DNA of 64,000 bases from Callorhinus ursinus. Its lineage: Eukaryota; Chordata; Mammalia; Carnivora; Otariidae. The stretch covers positions 6,852,245-6,916,244 of the forward strand of contig NW_020312935.1 in assembly GCF_003265705.1 (NCBI RefSeq), in the 5' to 3' direction. The position numbers and the translations under genes were made by a program. The notes beneath the pieces were generated by a model. It saw only the letters and a list, made by a program, of their open reading frames with translations, made no database searches and had not been told where the DNA came from. Of this stretch, positions 1 through 9,624 are shown one piece after another (the stretch's first letter is position 1; every line of letters starts with the position of its first letter).

Positions 1-379
1 GCTCCTGCGCAGGCTCCCCAGTCCGGGTGGAGGCCCGGGTACTTGGATCCTCTTTCCTTCCCTGATAGCCAAACCCTATCTTTGGGCTGCACCTCCTAAA
101 CTTTTCTCATCCAGCCCTGCTGCTCCTCACCTCTACCATCTTGTCCCCTTTTTCTGGGCCACTGGCCCTTGCCTCCTCCCTGCTGCCACTCCTGCCTGCT
201 CATCCCCACCCCCAGGGATCTTCCTCCATTGCACATGGGGCTCTGCCCCGCCTCCACCCCAGACTCTTTGTGACTCCCCATTAGCCTCGGGAGAGCCCCA
301 GCCTCTCCCCCAGGGCTCCAGCGTCCCTGGTCCTTTTCAGCTCCACACTCTGGGCTCTCTCGCCTTTCGGCTTGCACAC

Positions 380-653
380 CTGCTTCCGCCTGGCTTCAAA
401 CTTTCTGGTCCCTTCTCTCTGCCTTGGAATACTGGCTGGAATTTAATTTTCTTCACGAGATGAGGTAGGCCCTCCCCCTTTTCTCTGCTCCCATGGCCCC
501 TGCCATGCTCTCTCTATAACCCTCACCTGCTCAGTACCCTTGTCCCTCCCCACATACTCTGCTTGACTCACCACCGTCAGTTCCACCAATGTCTAGAACA
601 GTCCTTGATACAGCACAGGCACTCAGTGGGTATTTGTTGCATGAATAAATGAG
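380..653 (+). repeat. L2-like LINE 3' end
   Basis: The 3' part (about 560-650) has the wording of L2 ends: 'tagaacagt...cagcacaggcactcagtgggtatttgttgcatgaataaatga'-like order, with the TGAATAAATGA tail. The upstream limit is uncertain. Positions 1-380 are unassigned C+T-rich flank past CA7. Confidence 0.5.
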
Positions 654-659
654 TTTATT
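654..659 (-). terminator. CA7: Candidate poly(A) signal of CA7 (AATAAA)
   Basis: TTTATT on the plus strand reads AATAAA on the minus strand, about 630 nt past the CA7 stop. It sits right against the 3' end of an L2-like repeat. An ATTAAA alternative lies at 813-818. Which is used cannot be decided from sequence. Confidence 0.5.
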
Positions 660-812
660 AATCTTTGCATGGATGGATTGTCATGTAGGTGGCTTTGGTG
701 GCTGGGTGGGGGATGAGGGAAGATACTACAGAAGCTGTAGCCAGTGTCTGCCCAGGGCAGCAGGTGGCTGGAGGGAAAAGGCCATGTCATCTCCAGCAGG
801 CTGGGTGCTGAT

Positions 813-818
813 TTTAAT
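813..818 (-). terminator. CA7: Alternative poly(A) signal of CA7 (ATTAAA)
   Basis: TTTAAT on the plus strand reads ATTAAA on the minus strand, about 470 nt past the CA7 stop. This is the commonest variant hexamer, closer to the stop than the canonical one at 654-659. Confidence 0.35.
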
Positions 819-1284
819 GGCCCGGCAGTGAGGTGCGTGCATGGCAGAGGCCTGCAAAAGAGGTAACGCTGAGAGGGCAGCCCTGCCCCCCTCTAATTAT
901 TGCTTGAGTCTTCCTGGCAATGCCAGCTGCCTGCCCCAGAGAGCTGGGTCTCGTCCATCACAGTGTGAGCTCAGGGTGGGGCTGCTGCCGCTGCCAGTGG
1001 GGCAAGAAGGGAGGAGAGTCCCAGGGGCCTTTGGGTCTTGGAGGGCAGAGGCAGCCTTCGGCTTGGACCATGCTCAGCTCCTGTCCTTCCTGTTCTTAGC
1101 TGAAGGGTGTCCCCTGACTTGAGGGTCCCATCAAGAATCCTCCAGGGTGGCCACTGAGCAAGCCAGCTGAAGGGGGTGGTCCACAGCACCCCCCAGGCAG
1201 GGAGTCTCGGATGGTTTGGTGTCTGCTGACGTGGAAGCCCTTGGGAAAATGGTGCTCTAGTGGCCGGCTGGGCAGGCGGGCGGC

Positions 1285-1407
1285 TCAGGCCCGGAAAGAG
1301 GCCTTGACCACACGACCCTTCAGTGGCTGTGGCGGCCGGAAGTTGTTCACCATGTGGATCCTCTCGTCGTCCTCTGAGGTGAAAAGCAGGCTCCGGAATT
1401 TCTCCAT
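1285..1407 (-). CDS. CA7: CA7 coding exon 7 (terminal) with stop
   Basis: Residues 225-264 and the TGA stop at 1285-1287. Encodes the conserved C-terminus with [12 protein letters not shown], ending KASFRA. The acceptor is ctcaag, with A rather than C/T at -3. Confidence 0.95.
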   Translation of the reverse strand: MEKFRSLLFTSEDDERIHMVNNFRPPQPLKGRVVKASFRA

Positions 1408-4400
1408 CTTGAGAAGGTGGAAGAGATACTCAGGGCAGAATGGGGGTGCTGTGGTCCTCTCTGATCCCAGACACATCTTCTGGCATACCTGGCCAATCAG
1501 CTGCACCTCTCCCGCCTCTTACCCCGAGGTCCTGTTCCCCCTCCTCCCTACTTGTTCTCTCTTTGGGATCCTGACCTCAGTTATCGACCCACGAAGGGGC
1601 CTCTGAACCTGGCCCCTGCTCCACCTAGCTCCAGTTCCAAATCCATCTAGCTAAGACTTATCAACAGATGCAGGATTCCGATTCTAACACAGTAGGGATC
1701 ATCCTAGGATCCAGGGATCTCGCCTCTTAGCCTGTGGTTATGTCCTAATGACTAACAATCAAGCGACCTCCCAACCAAGAATCTAAATGTTAAAAAAAAA
1801 AAAAAAAAGGGGGGGGGGGGGGGGGGCAGCGCCTGGCTGGCTCAGTCCATAGAGCATCCAACCCTTGATCTCAGGGTCATGAGTTCAAAGCCCACGTTGG
1901 GCATGGAGCCTACTTTAAAACAAAACAAAACAAAACAAAAAAGGAATCTAAATGTTTATTAGCAAAAGATGGGAGCCTTGATGGTGGGACCATAAGCTGT
2001 AGCTTTGCTGGTTGGGAGAGTCGCACTCCCCGGGAGGGACCCTGAGTGCCATATCCTCCCATCTCACCCGGGACTCTGGGAGAACTCACCTGCCTCTCGG
2101 AGATGCTGATAGGTTCCCGGAGCACGATCCAGGTGACGCTCTCACTCAGCGGGGGTGTCGTCAGGGAGCCCGGGTAGGTCCAGTAGTGCCGGCTGGCAGG
2201 CAGGAGGCACTCGGGGTTGAAGCAGCTGAACTGGGCTTTGGTTCCCTGGGGCAGGGCAGGCAAACCCAGGAATCAGCATAGACCTGCCACTAGGACCAAA
2301 CCAGCATCCTCCCCACTCTTTGCTGTCGGCAGGATTTAGGCTTTTCCTTGGCCCACTGATGCAAATGTGGGCATAGGTCTGTGATACCAGATGCCGTCTC
2401 CCCCCGGGGCCTGGGCCCTGTCCACCTGTTTGCCAATATGTAAACCCTGCTGCTCCTAGAGCCCTCTGGTCTCCACGTTCTGTCTCTGCCACATCCTCCA
2501 ACTGCCCTTAGCTGCCTGTAGGATGGCCACTGACTCAACAAGCATCTTACCAGTCCTATACCCAACCGGGTGATGTGCTGGGTACTCCGCGAGGCCACTG
2601 ACGCTGGGGAAGAGGAGTCATTTGCAGGGCACTGTGGCTGCTCGCCCGTACCCTTCATCTCAGCAGGGGTTTGCTGTCAGATTGGAGCGGTGGTTGGGCT
2701 CCCCCTCTGCTCCAGCCTCTTCCTCCCTCCCGCCAGGCTGCTCTGGGTCAGGGGTATGGACCCCCAGTCTCACCTTAAACCGAACCATGTAGAGCGCATC
2801 TGTCAGACGGTGCATGCTGGGGTGCTCATCCCCTGTCTGTCAGGGAAAGGGCAGAGTGAGCCCAGCACCCACCATGTTTGGAACGAGGGGCAGCGCCAGG
2901 CTTCCTGTGCCCCTCTTGGCCCAAGTAACCACCTCTTACCTCCAAGAAGACACCGACCACAGCCAGGCCATCAGGTGCTGAGGCTGCCTCCCCAAAGGTG
3001 CTGTACTTCTTGGCGTTCCAATGAACAAGGTGCAGCTACAGGGGCAAGGCCAGTGCTTAGCGCCTCCGAGGGGCCATGGGAGCTCAGAGCCAGGCTTCCC
3101 TCACTCCCACTGGACTCCTGGCCCCTCTGCAAGAGGGGTAAGGCTGTTAAACCTCCCAGGCCTCTGGCAGGGCCCCGTAGAGCCCCCAGTGGTCGCAGAT
3201 AACATCCACACTGCTCTGGGCCCAACCCTTTCCTGAGCCCCAGGTGACCTACAGAGGAATCTGGTTCGGGCCTTGCCCTCAGTGAGCTGTGAGATAGATA
3301 ATGGCCCTCCCGAGTGACACATCTTGGAGGAGGCGGTGCCTGCCGCTGAGACCCAAGAGTAAGTAGGGGCTTCTCAGATGGAACCCTGGTGAAAAGCACC
3401 CCAGGCAGAGAGAATAGCGTAGGCAAAAGCCTGGAGGTTTGAAAGAGCTGGGCGTGGACAGGAGATTCATCATATGCCGGCCCATTTGGGGAGAGGTCAG
3501 GAAAAGACGAGGCCAGGCAAAGCCACTACGTGCAGGGCCTTGAATGCCAGGCTCAGTCCATAAGGGGTTGTTAGCAAGCGTGTGGTGGGACTGGACTTGT
3601 CCTTCAGAAAACTCCTTCTGGATATACAGACCATATCCGTGGGCAGAGTTCAGTTGGAAGACGCTGTGCTGGCGGCAGGTGGAAGGTGTCTCTCCCAAAC
3701 CCCCTGGGTGCCCCTCCTCGCCCTCTCCAGAGCCCCACACCAAGCACCCATCAAGTCCCTGACTCTCCTGTCCTTCCCCAAACAGTACAGGGATTCCGGT
3801 AGAGGGCCCTTACCTCACTGGGGAATGACTTGCCATCTACCGTGTGCTCTGAGCCCACACTGTGCTTCTTGCCCCAGTGGAAATGGAGCTGCTTGAGCCG
3901 ATACGGCCCATCCAGGGGCCCCCCAGTCACAACTGCAGGAAGAAGTGGGGTGTGTAGTCACTGATGTGAGAGATCCCAGACCTCCCAGCAGGTGGTGGTG
4001 CCAGGCCCAGGCCAGTGTCCAGGGGCGGGAGAAAGTTTTCATTTGGAAAATTCGTTGGGCTAACTAGGCTTGGGTCCATCCTCACCCAGTCCCCTGGGCG
4101 CTGTAGGTGGCAGAGGTCGTGACAGAGTACACCAGTCCACTTGGCCATCCTCCCCATTCCCGCCCACTTTTGCGTGGAAGCTGGGACCTTGTCTCCCAGG
4201 CCCCCATTTCCGCTAACAAGAGGCCTCTCGTGTCTGGATCCCTGACCCAGGGCTAGATTAGAAGGATTCTTGTGTTGAGTCCTTCTAGAAGCCTGATAGA
4301 AGTCATGAGGGACAGAACCTATTGTTATCTCTATCTTATAATGGAGGGAAATGAGGCACAGGAAGGGCAAGGCATTTGGCCAAGGCCACACAGCAAGGCA

Positions 4401-7400
4401 CGGAGCTAGGATATCAGCCTGTATATCCTTCGTAAGTCCAGAGCCCAAGCCCCTACTCGCCAGATCACACTGTCTCCCTAGAGCCTTGAGCATTCTCAGG
4501 ACCTGGTGGTGTCCAGAGACCAGCTCCTGAGGGTCCACACTCTGATGGCCAGGCCCAGGCCATCTTCTGTGGCCTCTTGGGAGGTCCCTACTTGTGCTGG
4601 TTTTGTGACTTTCTCACCCTGATACCTGGTGAGCTGGGGCCATGCACAAGGCCTCCTGGGACTGATTGAATTTCCAGGTGAAAGGGATCTGGCAGTGGAG
4701 GGAGCCCCGGTGAGGCCTGAATGTGAACCCTTGGATCAGGTGACGGCCCTAGGCTCAGAGTTCCCCTCTGAGGCCCGTCCAGGATGGGTGACCAGGGCAG
4801 GGCCTTGCCCCTTGTGGGCCCTGTGAGGAGGAGGATGACCTAACAGTCCAAAGGCCCTTCCTTGCTACCTGGCCTTACCCAAGAAGCAGGATCTGTCCAT
4901 AGCATTGCTAGAGGGTTGACAAAGGGAGTCTGGGAGGGTGGCCATGGCAGGGGCCCGATCAGGCTGTCCCATCCTGGGGACGCAGTAGCAGGAGGGCCTG
5001 CAGGCTGAGCTCCCTGATGTGACCTCTGGGGCCCCACCCGTCTGAGCATGCCCCACCTGGGATGCTGCAGTGTGGTCTCTCAGGGAGTAAACTCCCTACC
5101 TAACCCCTTGAACCTGGCTCCTTTAGCCCTCTCCCTCTGTCCTGACTATAGAATATACTATCACTCACTCTGCACTCACCATGTATTCAGCACTCTGCTG
5201 GCACGAACCCGATAGCGTTCTTGAGAGGAACATGTTATCACCCCCGTTGGACAGATGTATGGCTGAGGCTCAGAAAAGCAGGTGTCCTGCCCAAAGTCAC
5301 ACAGCTGGCGAGTGGCAGAGCCCCATCTGTCTCACTCCCAAGCTCAATCTCTTTCCACTGACTCCCTGCCCCCTCAAGCCTGGGCATTCTGGTAGGAGAT
5401 GAAGCCCCAGTCAGGCCTCAAAGTAAGCCACTGGATCAGTGATCCAGAGGCATGCCCCCTTGGACTCCCTCCCCACTTCCCGACAACAATGGCCTTCACT
5501 AAGCTACTGAGGTGAAGCCTCAATGCCCTCTGAAGGCTGTTACAAGGTACAATCATATGAAAACTGTTCCTTTAAAAACTGTCATTTAGGGTCATCAAGA
5601 GCCCCATGTCCCTCCCCCAAGCTCTGGTGAGAGGCTTTATTAAAAATTCTGTATCAGGAAGGCTTGTCTCTCTTCTGAGGGTCTGCTGGATTTCTTCCCT
5701 TCTGCAATAAGAACTATAGCTGGTCCTCTTTCCCTTTTTTCCTAGCCTACCAGGGAACTCAGGGCTAAGCAACTAAGATCACTCTTTTCTGGCTTCCCTC
5801 CTCTTCTCTGCTTTTTGATTTTCTGCTTGAAACATTAAGCTCCCTTGTGTGCTTTCATTGTGTGTGGGGGGGGGGGAGGGAGAGGTGGAGAGGGGCAGAG
5901 TACCAATTACTTCCTTACATAAGAAACTCTAGCAGCTTCCCTCCTTGCTCCACTCCACCCTTCATAGACCTGTTCATGAGAATAAAATCTCTTCACTGAG
6001 GAGCACTCCTGAGGCTTCTGCCTAGGAATTTATTATGAAAGAAGCCAGACTCTCAACCCAGGGTAAACAGATGTCGTAAGTTCCTGCTGGCCTCCTCTGG
6101 CCCAAGCTGGTTGGAATCTTGGGGTTGAGGATGGTCTGGAGACAAGACCTTTGGAGTTGGACCAAGCTGATTTGGGCTTCCCCGCTCATTGAGTCTCTGC
6201 TTGCCCATCTTAGAGGGGGGTTCTTGAGAGGAATAAAAGAGCGTCCTAAGACCTTAGCAAGGGACCTGGCACACAGAACACTCTAGCTCCCTTCTGTCTC
6301 TGGGCTTGGCCAGATCACACAGGGAGGAGGGCTTGGCCTTCGGCCACACAGGAGGTCAGTGACAGGGCCTGGAGTGAAAACAAACCTGCCCTAAAGCAGT
6401 AAATGGAAGATAAGGAAGGGAATTCACTTTTCTTGAGGATCTGCTGTATGCCAGCACTACAAACATCACTTCCGTTTTTCATTTTTCCTCTCTATGACCC
6501 CAGAGAGGAAAAGAGGGTCTTTTTGCTCCCATTGTTTGCATAAGGAGACTGAGGCTCAGCACAAGGCTTCAGAGCTGGTGAGAGGTAGAGCCTTCCTTCC
6601 CCACCACAACAACCTGCCCTTCCTGAGACTGCCCCTACGCAGGGTGAGGACCTCAGTGGGAGGGGGGCCAGCCTCTGGAAAGGGCCACTTACCAGTTCGG
6701 TCATCGCTGTCATTGAAGTCCACCTGGACAGAGTGGCCATTGTTGGCGATGCTGAGGGATATGCAGGCCTCATAGGAAAGCTCCAGTGGCTTCAGGCTGG
6801 GCGAGTACACAGCCTGGCTGGACACAATATTGATTGGTGACTGGCGGTCTCCCTGGGCAATGGGATACAGCTTGTGCCACTGTGAGGGGCCTGCAGGTGG
6901 GGAGAGGGCAAGGGCTCGGGCTAGCTGGGATCTCTGGGCTGCAGGCCGAGGACGCCCGGGGGGGGACCATCTCCTGATATCCCTTCAGATGTCAGCCCCT
7001 GCTTTGGAGCTGTCCAGTCCCAGCTCAGCCACTTCCCTCTCTGCCTCCATTTCCTTTCTGTAAAATGGCCTCACTAAAGCTCTCCTCCCAGAGGTGATAG
7101 GAGGCCCAGAGAGGTAATTCATGGAAGGGAGCACAATATAGCCACAAGCCCAGGGGCCGCTCTAGGCAGGGACTCCTCCGCAACTCCCAGTGCACGCTCA
7201 CAGTGGACCCCAGGCCTCCGAAGTCCCTGACCTGACCGTACCAGGTATCTGACCTCTTCCCACACCTTGAGCACATTCGTGTTGATGTTTGTGATAACAA
7301 TAACAAAAGCTAAAGTCAACCTAGCTTTGGCTCTGTGACATGCACTTGCTCCTCACAACCGTACCGTGAAGCAGAAAGCAGCATGATCCCCATTTCATAG

Positions 7401-9520
7401 ATGAAAGAACTGAGGACCATTCATGCACACGCGCGCGCGCACACACACACACACACATACACGCACACACACACACACAAACTTGGGTACGGATATAAAC
7501 ATACAGCATGTGCATGGGCAGCCCAACTGCCCTCCCCTGGCATCTACCTACAGATCTATAGAGATTTTCATATGTGCACACATATGTGTACAGTGACCTG
7601 GGTTTGTCAGGCCCAGAGTGGCCAGGCCCAGCAACATACATGAGTACAAACACACACAGTCCTGCTGACTGCACCTGATACACGCATATGTACCATCACA
7701 CACAAACACCCACTGTTGCAAACCCAGGTCTGCAATAAAAGACTATAGCAAAACACATGCTCGTGCAAGCACGCGCACGCACACACACACACACACACAC
7801 ACCTGCGTGCACACCCACGAGCGCCCACCACCTGCCTCCCAGAGGCTCCATCTGCAGCCGAGAGGCTCGGCATCTCCCTGGGGAACATCCTGAGATACAA
7901 CCTATTTTTAGAGCTTTTGCCGGCTGGTGCTTCTCCCCGTTTTTGGCTTCTTAAGTTTTCCTGAGAAAACAGCAGCAGGTGCCGACAGAGCTGTGTCCCC
8001 AGTGGATGACTCAGAATCGTGGCCCAGACCCACTGGGTTATTTTTGAAGTCCTGCGAGCATGCTGCATGCCCGCACCTCTATCTTCTGTCCTTCCCTCCC
8101 TCGTTGCCCCTAGACTGAATGACCCAGGTCTGGCTGGGTGAGGGGCAGTGGCCTGAGGGTGGCAAGCCTGTGGGGCAGGCCATGTAGGATACTGTATGTT
8201 CAGAGCTGGTGGGCAGAACTAACAGTCAGGGGACTCTGCTTCTGGAGGAAGCACCCAGAACCTAGTTCAGAGCAGGTGCTAGAGGGAAGATGATCTTCTA
8301 TGTGTTCTCCCCACCTGCCCCTTCTCTTCCTCTCTCTCCAACTCTGCTGGTCTCTGTTACCTTTTTCTGAATGTCTCTAGCTTTTCCATGCCCAGATCTG
8401 TAGGTCTCCCCTCCAAAGTATGCTCCTATGTCCCTATGTCCAAGAAGGAACCAGACACATCACTGCACCTCCCCAGCTCCCTCTGGCCCACTGCAACCTC
8501 CTAACCCCGAGACTAGCCCAGGACCTCCACCCTCCCTCAAAGAGTGATTCCCAGAAAAGGGGAGATGAGGAGTGTTCCTCTCACCAGCACTTCCCTGTCT
8601 CCCCACATCCACCTACCCTGACGGGGGTTTCCTTCTGATAGCGTGGATCTTGGGTCTTCATTTTTCACCGGATGGAGTCGGGGAGCCCTTACCCCACACC
8701 CCCACCCCAGCTTGGTAAAAAATAACCCAAAATGTAATTGACCTGCCCCAGACCCACATTCAAGCCATCTGGCTCTCACCTCTGCCTCTTCTCCCTTCCT
8801 CTGCATCTTAAGGAAACTGAGGCAGGATCAGGGAGCTATTTTCCCAGACAGGAGGTTGATGTGGGCCATGCGCTCCCACGCTTCACACCAGGACGTGCTC
8901 AGACACCCTACTTGATGTAGACACCCAGACACACGCGTGCACCCCCAAATTCCCCCTTCCCTCACATACCTGCCGACACAAAAGCTCCGATACTTCCGCG
9001 GGGAAACTCTCTCGGGGACACCGCGCCCTTGTCCAGCAGAGCCCGGCTCCCGGGAGGTCCCCGCACACACGCCGTGCGCGCTCCCCGCATAGACACCCGC
9101 GCACAGCGCTCCGCCCCAACCGCCCCCAGCTGCCCAGGGCCACCTCCGCCCCCTGTGCCCGCCGCGGGTGAGTGAGTTTGGGGCCCAGGTCCGGGCGAGA
9201 ACGGCAGTCAGGGGCTGCGCGGAGGAGGCGGCAGGACGCGCGCTCAGCCGCGGGGTGGCTCGCTGGCGGCGGGGCCGGCCGGGTCGCAGCGCGGACTTTG
9301 GGCCAGGAGCCGGGCAGCAAGGGCTCGGGCCCGGCAGGTGGCCGGGGTTATGGGCGCTGGTCCAGAGCGGGGTCCCGGTCTGGCCGGAGGGTGGGGGGCT
9401 TGCGGGTCCAGGAAATCCGACTGGGCTTGAGGGTCGGGGGTTAGATCCGGAGGGTAGGGGCCGGCGGGGTCTGTACCTACCGTCGTTCTGGCCGTAGCCC
9501 CAGCCGTGGTGGCCGGTCAT
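1285..9520 (-). CDS. CA7: Carbonic anhydrase VII, complete, 7 coding exons
   Basis: Cytosolic zinc enzyme that interconverts CO2 and bicarbonate; the family member is known for neuronal pH and GABA-related bicarbonate supply. Minus-strand coding exons are 9481-9520, 6693-6890, 3814-3932, 2940-3035, 2774-2836, 2090-2245 and 1285-1407. All junctions are GT-AG and the phases agree, giving 795 nt including the stop, or 264 residues, the length of human CA VII. The alpha-carbonic anhydrase hallmarks are present: zinc ligands His96, His98 (LHFHWG) and His121 (LHLVHW), proton shuttle His66 (NNGHS) and the gatekeeper Thr201 in the SLTTPP segment. There is no signal peptide or membrane segment, as expected for a cytosolic form. 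The start [11 protein letters not shown] matches the family N-terminus. One oddity is Ser219, where human CA VII has a reactive Cys. Transcription is away from NAE1, head to head. Confidence 0.97.
1792..1943 (+). repeat. CAN-SINE (older type) with A17/G18 tract in front
   Basis: tRNA-derived head 'gcgcctggctggctcagtc' at 1830-1848, then an internal promoter-like body and an A-rich tail with caaaa units. The 13-base duplication gaatctaaatgtt flanks it at 1779-1791 and 1944-1956. Seventeen A (1792-1808) and eighteen G (1809-1826) lie between the left duplication and the head. It sits in CA7 intron 6. Confidence 0.9.
2090..2245 (-). CDS. CA7: CA7 coding exon 6
   Basis: Residues 173-224, 156 nt, phase 0. 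Holds the active-site floor [13 protein letters not shown] (Thr201) and Cys185. The EPISISERQ segment has Ser219 encoded by AGC. Confidence 0.95.
2774..2836 (-). CDS. CA7: CA7 coding exon 5
   Basis: Residues 152-172 ([11 protein letters not shown]...VRFK), 63 nt, phase 0. Acceptor ctgacag, donor gtgaga. Confidence 0.94.
2940..3035 (-). CDS. CA7: CA7 coding exon 4
   Basis: Residues 120-151, 96 nt, phase 0 at both ends. Starts LHLVHWN, which supplies the third zinc ligand His121. Confidence 0.95.
3814..3932 (-). CDS. CA7: CA7 coding exon 3
   Basis: Residues 80-119, 119 nt. Carries the first two zinc ligands, His96 and His98, in QLHFHWG. Acceptor ctgcag, donor gtaagg. Confidence 0.95.
6693..6890 (-). 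CDS. CA7: CA7 coding exon 2
   Basis: Residues 14-79 and one base of codon 80, 198 nt. Contains the QSPINI segment typical of alpha carbonic anhydrases and the proton-shuttle His66. Acceptor cctgcag, donor gtaagt. Confidence 0.95.
7425..7482. repeat. (CG)n(CA)n microsatellite in CA7 intron 1
   Basis: Alternating purine-pyrimidine run: CG dinucleotides, then CA dinucleotides with two small interruptions. Frames reading HTHTHT or CVCVCV here are repeat artefacts. Confidence 0.95.
7768..7802. repeat. (CA)n microsatellite in CA7 intron 1
   Basis: Second CA run, preceded by an imperfect cacgcgcacg stretch. It lies about 300 bases from the first and is also inside intron 1. Confidence 0.95.
9481..9520 (-). 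CDS. CA7: CA7 coding exon 1
   Basis: Encodes residues 1-13 plus one base ([13 protein letters not shown]). The donor reads gtaggtac. The ATG has G at -3. Confidence 0.93.
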
Positions 9521-9615
9521 GCCGCTGCTGTCCCCGCAGCCGTGCACCTGCCTGTTCCGCTCAGTTCCGCTGACTCCCGGCTGCGGCTCCGGCCCGCTCG
9601 CTACCGCCGAGCAGC

Positions 9616-9624
9616 CTCTTAAAG
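9616..9624 (-). promoter_or_regulatory. CA7: TATA-like box of CA7
   Basis: On the minus strand the sequence reads ctttaagag, about 100 bases upstream of the CA7 ATG inside a CpG-rich stretch. A start of transcription about 30 bases downstream, near 9,590, would leave a short 5' UTR. Inferred from motif and position only. Confidence 0.45.

Noticed and set aside
2570..3743. Long frames opposite CA7 exons 3-5
   Set aside because: They are shadows across exons and introns of CA7; no family match and no splice logic.
7425..7802. CRISPR-like array
   Set aside because: Simple dinucleotide repeats in a mammalian intron, with no direct repeats and spacers.
7321..8068. Frames with HTHTHT and CVCVCV runs
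   Set aside because: Translations of CA microsatellites.
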